Assembly: GCA_903900685.1 (NCBI GenBank)
Contig: CAIUOC010000072.1
Coordinates: 1 to 39,718 of the forward strand
Reading direction: 5' to 3'
Length of the DNA stretch: 39,718 nt
Source of the DNA: an uncultured Candidatus Saccharibacteria bacterium
GTDB taxonomy: Bacteria; Patescibacteriota; Saccharimonadia; Saccharimonadales; UBA4665
Notes under the pieces: model-generated
The model's database searches: none
Seen by the model: the letters and a program-made list of their open reading frames with translations, nothing else
What the model was told of the DNA's origin: nothing
Shown here: piece after piece, positions 38,532 to 39,718 of the stretch
Layout: the number at the start of each line of letters is the position of its first letter
How positions within the stretch are numbered: position 1 is the first letter of the stretch
Program-made: the position numbers and the translations under genes

Positions 38532-39718
38532 TTATATACTATTTGTGCTTAGTTTTTCGATAATTTTCATTAGCTCATTTGGTTTAATAAATTCACTATT
38601 TTGTTTAGTTCTTTCTTTTATTTCTAGCTTATTACTAATAATGTTTTTTTCGCTAATTACGACTCTAAGCGGTATTCCAAGAAGATCAGCGTCAGCAAAT
38701 TTTTCGCCGGGCCTAACATCTCGGTCATCATATATTACATCAATCTTTTTCTCAGTCAAGTCCTTATATATTTTCTCTGATTCTTTTATAACAATCGGGC
38801 TATTCCCAATTGATGAAATTATAACTTTATAAGGGGCAATATTGTACGGCCAAACCAGACCATTAGCATCTGAAAAGTATTCAACTATAACACCCATGAG
38901 ACGACTTATGCCTATACCATATGATCCCAACACAACCGGTCTGTTAGTGCCATCCTTATCTGTAAAATTAATTCCAAGTTCTTCAGATTTTTCTGTTCCA
39001 AAGCTAAAAATATTACCGACTTCAGCTGCTCTAACCTCAATAAAATCTTTTTTATCTAATTTAAGCAGACTCAAAACATCTTCATTGAAGACTTCTTGAT
39101 TAATCGCAATTTTTTCTTTTTTATTTATATAAATAGTATCTTCGCCTGCATTAGTGACTGTTTGAAATTCATGAGAAAACTTACCCGTAAAAGCTCCTCC
39201 TGAAGCGAAAGTAAAATATGTATCTTTGCCAAGGCCAACTTTATTGAAAATATTTAAATATGCTTTTGTTGCTTTATCATAAAATTCTCTATGTTGCTCA
39301 TCTGTTTCTGAAAATGAATACATATCCTTCATTAAAAACTCTTTGGTTCGTAAAATCCCACTCTTGGCTCTAGTTTCGTTTCTGAGTTTATTCTGAAACT
39401 GATATACAGACACTGGGAGATCTCTATATGAACTTATGTACTCTTTCATCATATTGCCGATTTGTTCCTCGTGAGACCATCCAAAACCAACTTCAGTACC
39501 ATTTTTAAGTTCGCTCTTGAACCATATATCTACAACTTCATCATCCCATCTATTAGTTTTTTCCCACAGCTCTTTTTCTTGTAAGGATGTCATTGTTAGT
39601 TCTTGAGAGTCTAATGCGTCCATTTCTTCTTTAACAATATTCCTTATATTATCCATTACCCTTAAACCAAGAGGCATAAATGAGTATACTCCAGCCATTT
39701 CTTTGTGAATGTAACCGG
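38532..39718 (-). CDS. proS: Prolyl-tRNA synthetase (partial; 5' end outside the window)
   Basis: The frame continues past the ORF-track start (39698) to the right edge: codons for GYIHKE precede MAGVYSFMPLGLRV, matching the ProRS motif 1 region, so the true start lies beyond 39718. Motif 2 (RNETRAKSGILRTKEFLMKDMYSF) and motif 3 (VVLGSYGIGISRLMG) are present, followed by the anticodon-binding domain (KVIISSIGN...DDRDVRPGEKFADADLLGIPLRVVI). The INS editing domain of about 180 residues between motifs 2 and 3 is absent, so this is the short form of about 420 residues. Editing of Ala-tRNA-Pro would need another protein. Confidence 0.94.
   Translation of the reverse strand, partial: GYIHKEMAGVYSFMPLGLRVMDNIRNIVKEEMDALDSQELTMTSLQEKELWEKTNRWDDEVVDIWFKSELKNGTEVGFGWSHEEQIGNMMKEYISSYRDLPVSVYQFQNKLRNETRAKSGILRTKEFLMKDMYSFSETDEQHREFYDKATKAYLNIFNKVGLGKDTYFTFASGGAFTGKFSHEFQTVTNAGEDTIYINKKEKIAINQEVFNEDVLSLLKLDKKDFIEVRAAEVGNIFSFGTEKSEELGINFTDKDGTNRPVVLGSYGIGISRLMGVIVEYFSDANGLVWPYNIAPYKVIISSIGNSPIVIKESEKIYKDLTEKKIDVIYDDRDVRPGEKFADADLLGIPLRVVISEKNIISNKLEIKERTKQNSEFIKPNELMKIIEKLSTNSI

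Noticed and set aside
1-39718. Alternative genetic code (UGA as Gly, as in SR1/Gracilibacteria)
   Set aside because: UGA ends mraY and the flippase-like gene, and an RF2-type factor is encoded.
1-39718. tRNA or rRNA genes, insertion sequences, prophage
   Set aside because: I saw no cloverleaf-like gaps, transposase, integrase or phage structural genes.

Overview
The window is a 39.7-kb AT-rich, densely packed stretch of bacterial chromosome. It is most likely from the Candidate Phyla Radiation (Patescibacteria), and Saccharibacteria (TM7) fits best. This rests on short genes, few gaps, a compact division and cell-wall cluster without the mur ligases, a Gram-positive-like FtsEX/CHAP/CtpA module, a heliorhodopsin (a family associated with monoderm hosts), and an LPXTG-like surface protein. 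UGA is used as a stop (ends of mraY and of the flippase-like gene) and an RF2-type release factor is present. The code is therefore standard, which argues against Gracilibacteria/SR1. The taxonomic call is inference; no rRNA is present.

Layout. Positions 1-2788 (+ strand): the 3' end of topA, a secreted wall-anchored protein, and an unusual protein joining a sigma-70 region 4 helix-turn-helix to two HARE-HTH (RpoE delta-like) domains. Positions 2789-3396: the only large non-coding gap, where genes of both strands converge. It has a perfect 20-bp direct repeat near each end, a dif-like 28-bp dyad and one perfect DnaA box. Positions 3397-11595 (- strand): a dcw operon in the order mraZ, rsmH, ftsL-like, PBP (ftsI), mraY, ftsW, murG, ftsQ. 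It is headed by a textbook MraZ operator, and a long RNA stem is predicted between mraZ and rsmH.

Positions 11805-21080 (- strand): a LysM-like protein, GH1 glycosidase, MBL-fold hydrolase, glyS, recO, a degenerate receiver and a degenerate histidine kinase, an anchored protein, a methyltransferase, xseB/xseA and a flippase-like membrane protein. Positions 21137-22584 (+): a tRNA methyltransferase-like gene and rpmA. Positions 22596-36385 (- strand): a receiver protein, pyrG, ctpA, a CHAP peptidoglycan hydrolase, ftsX, ftsE, prfB, an M16 peptidase, secA, hpf, serS and a Cas4-like nuclease. Positions 36404-39718 (- strand): a HAD phosphatase, heliorhodopsin, a probable lysS remnant, greA and partial proS.

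The genes cover septal peptidoglycan synthesis (dcw), its controlled cleavage (ftsEX, CHAP hydrolase, CtpA), translation (glyS, serS, proS, prfB, rpmA, hpf), secretion (secA) and DNA repair (recO, xseAB). Many genes have a TATAAT box only 6-8 bases before the start codon, which implies leaderless mRNAs. The most notable items are the heliorhodopsin beside the lysS remnant, the sigma4-HARE protein, the kinase/receiver pair that has lost both phospho-residues, and the predicted structured RNA inside the dcw operon.
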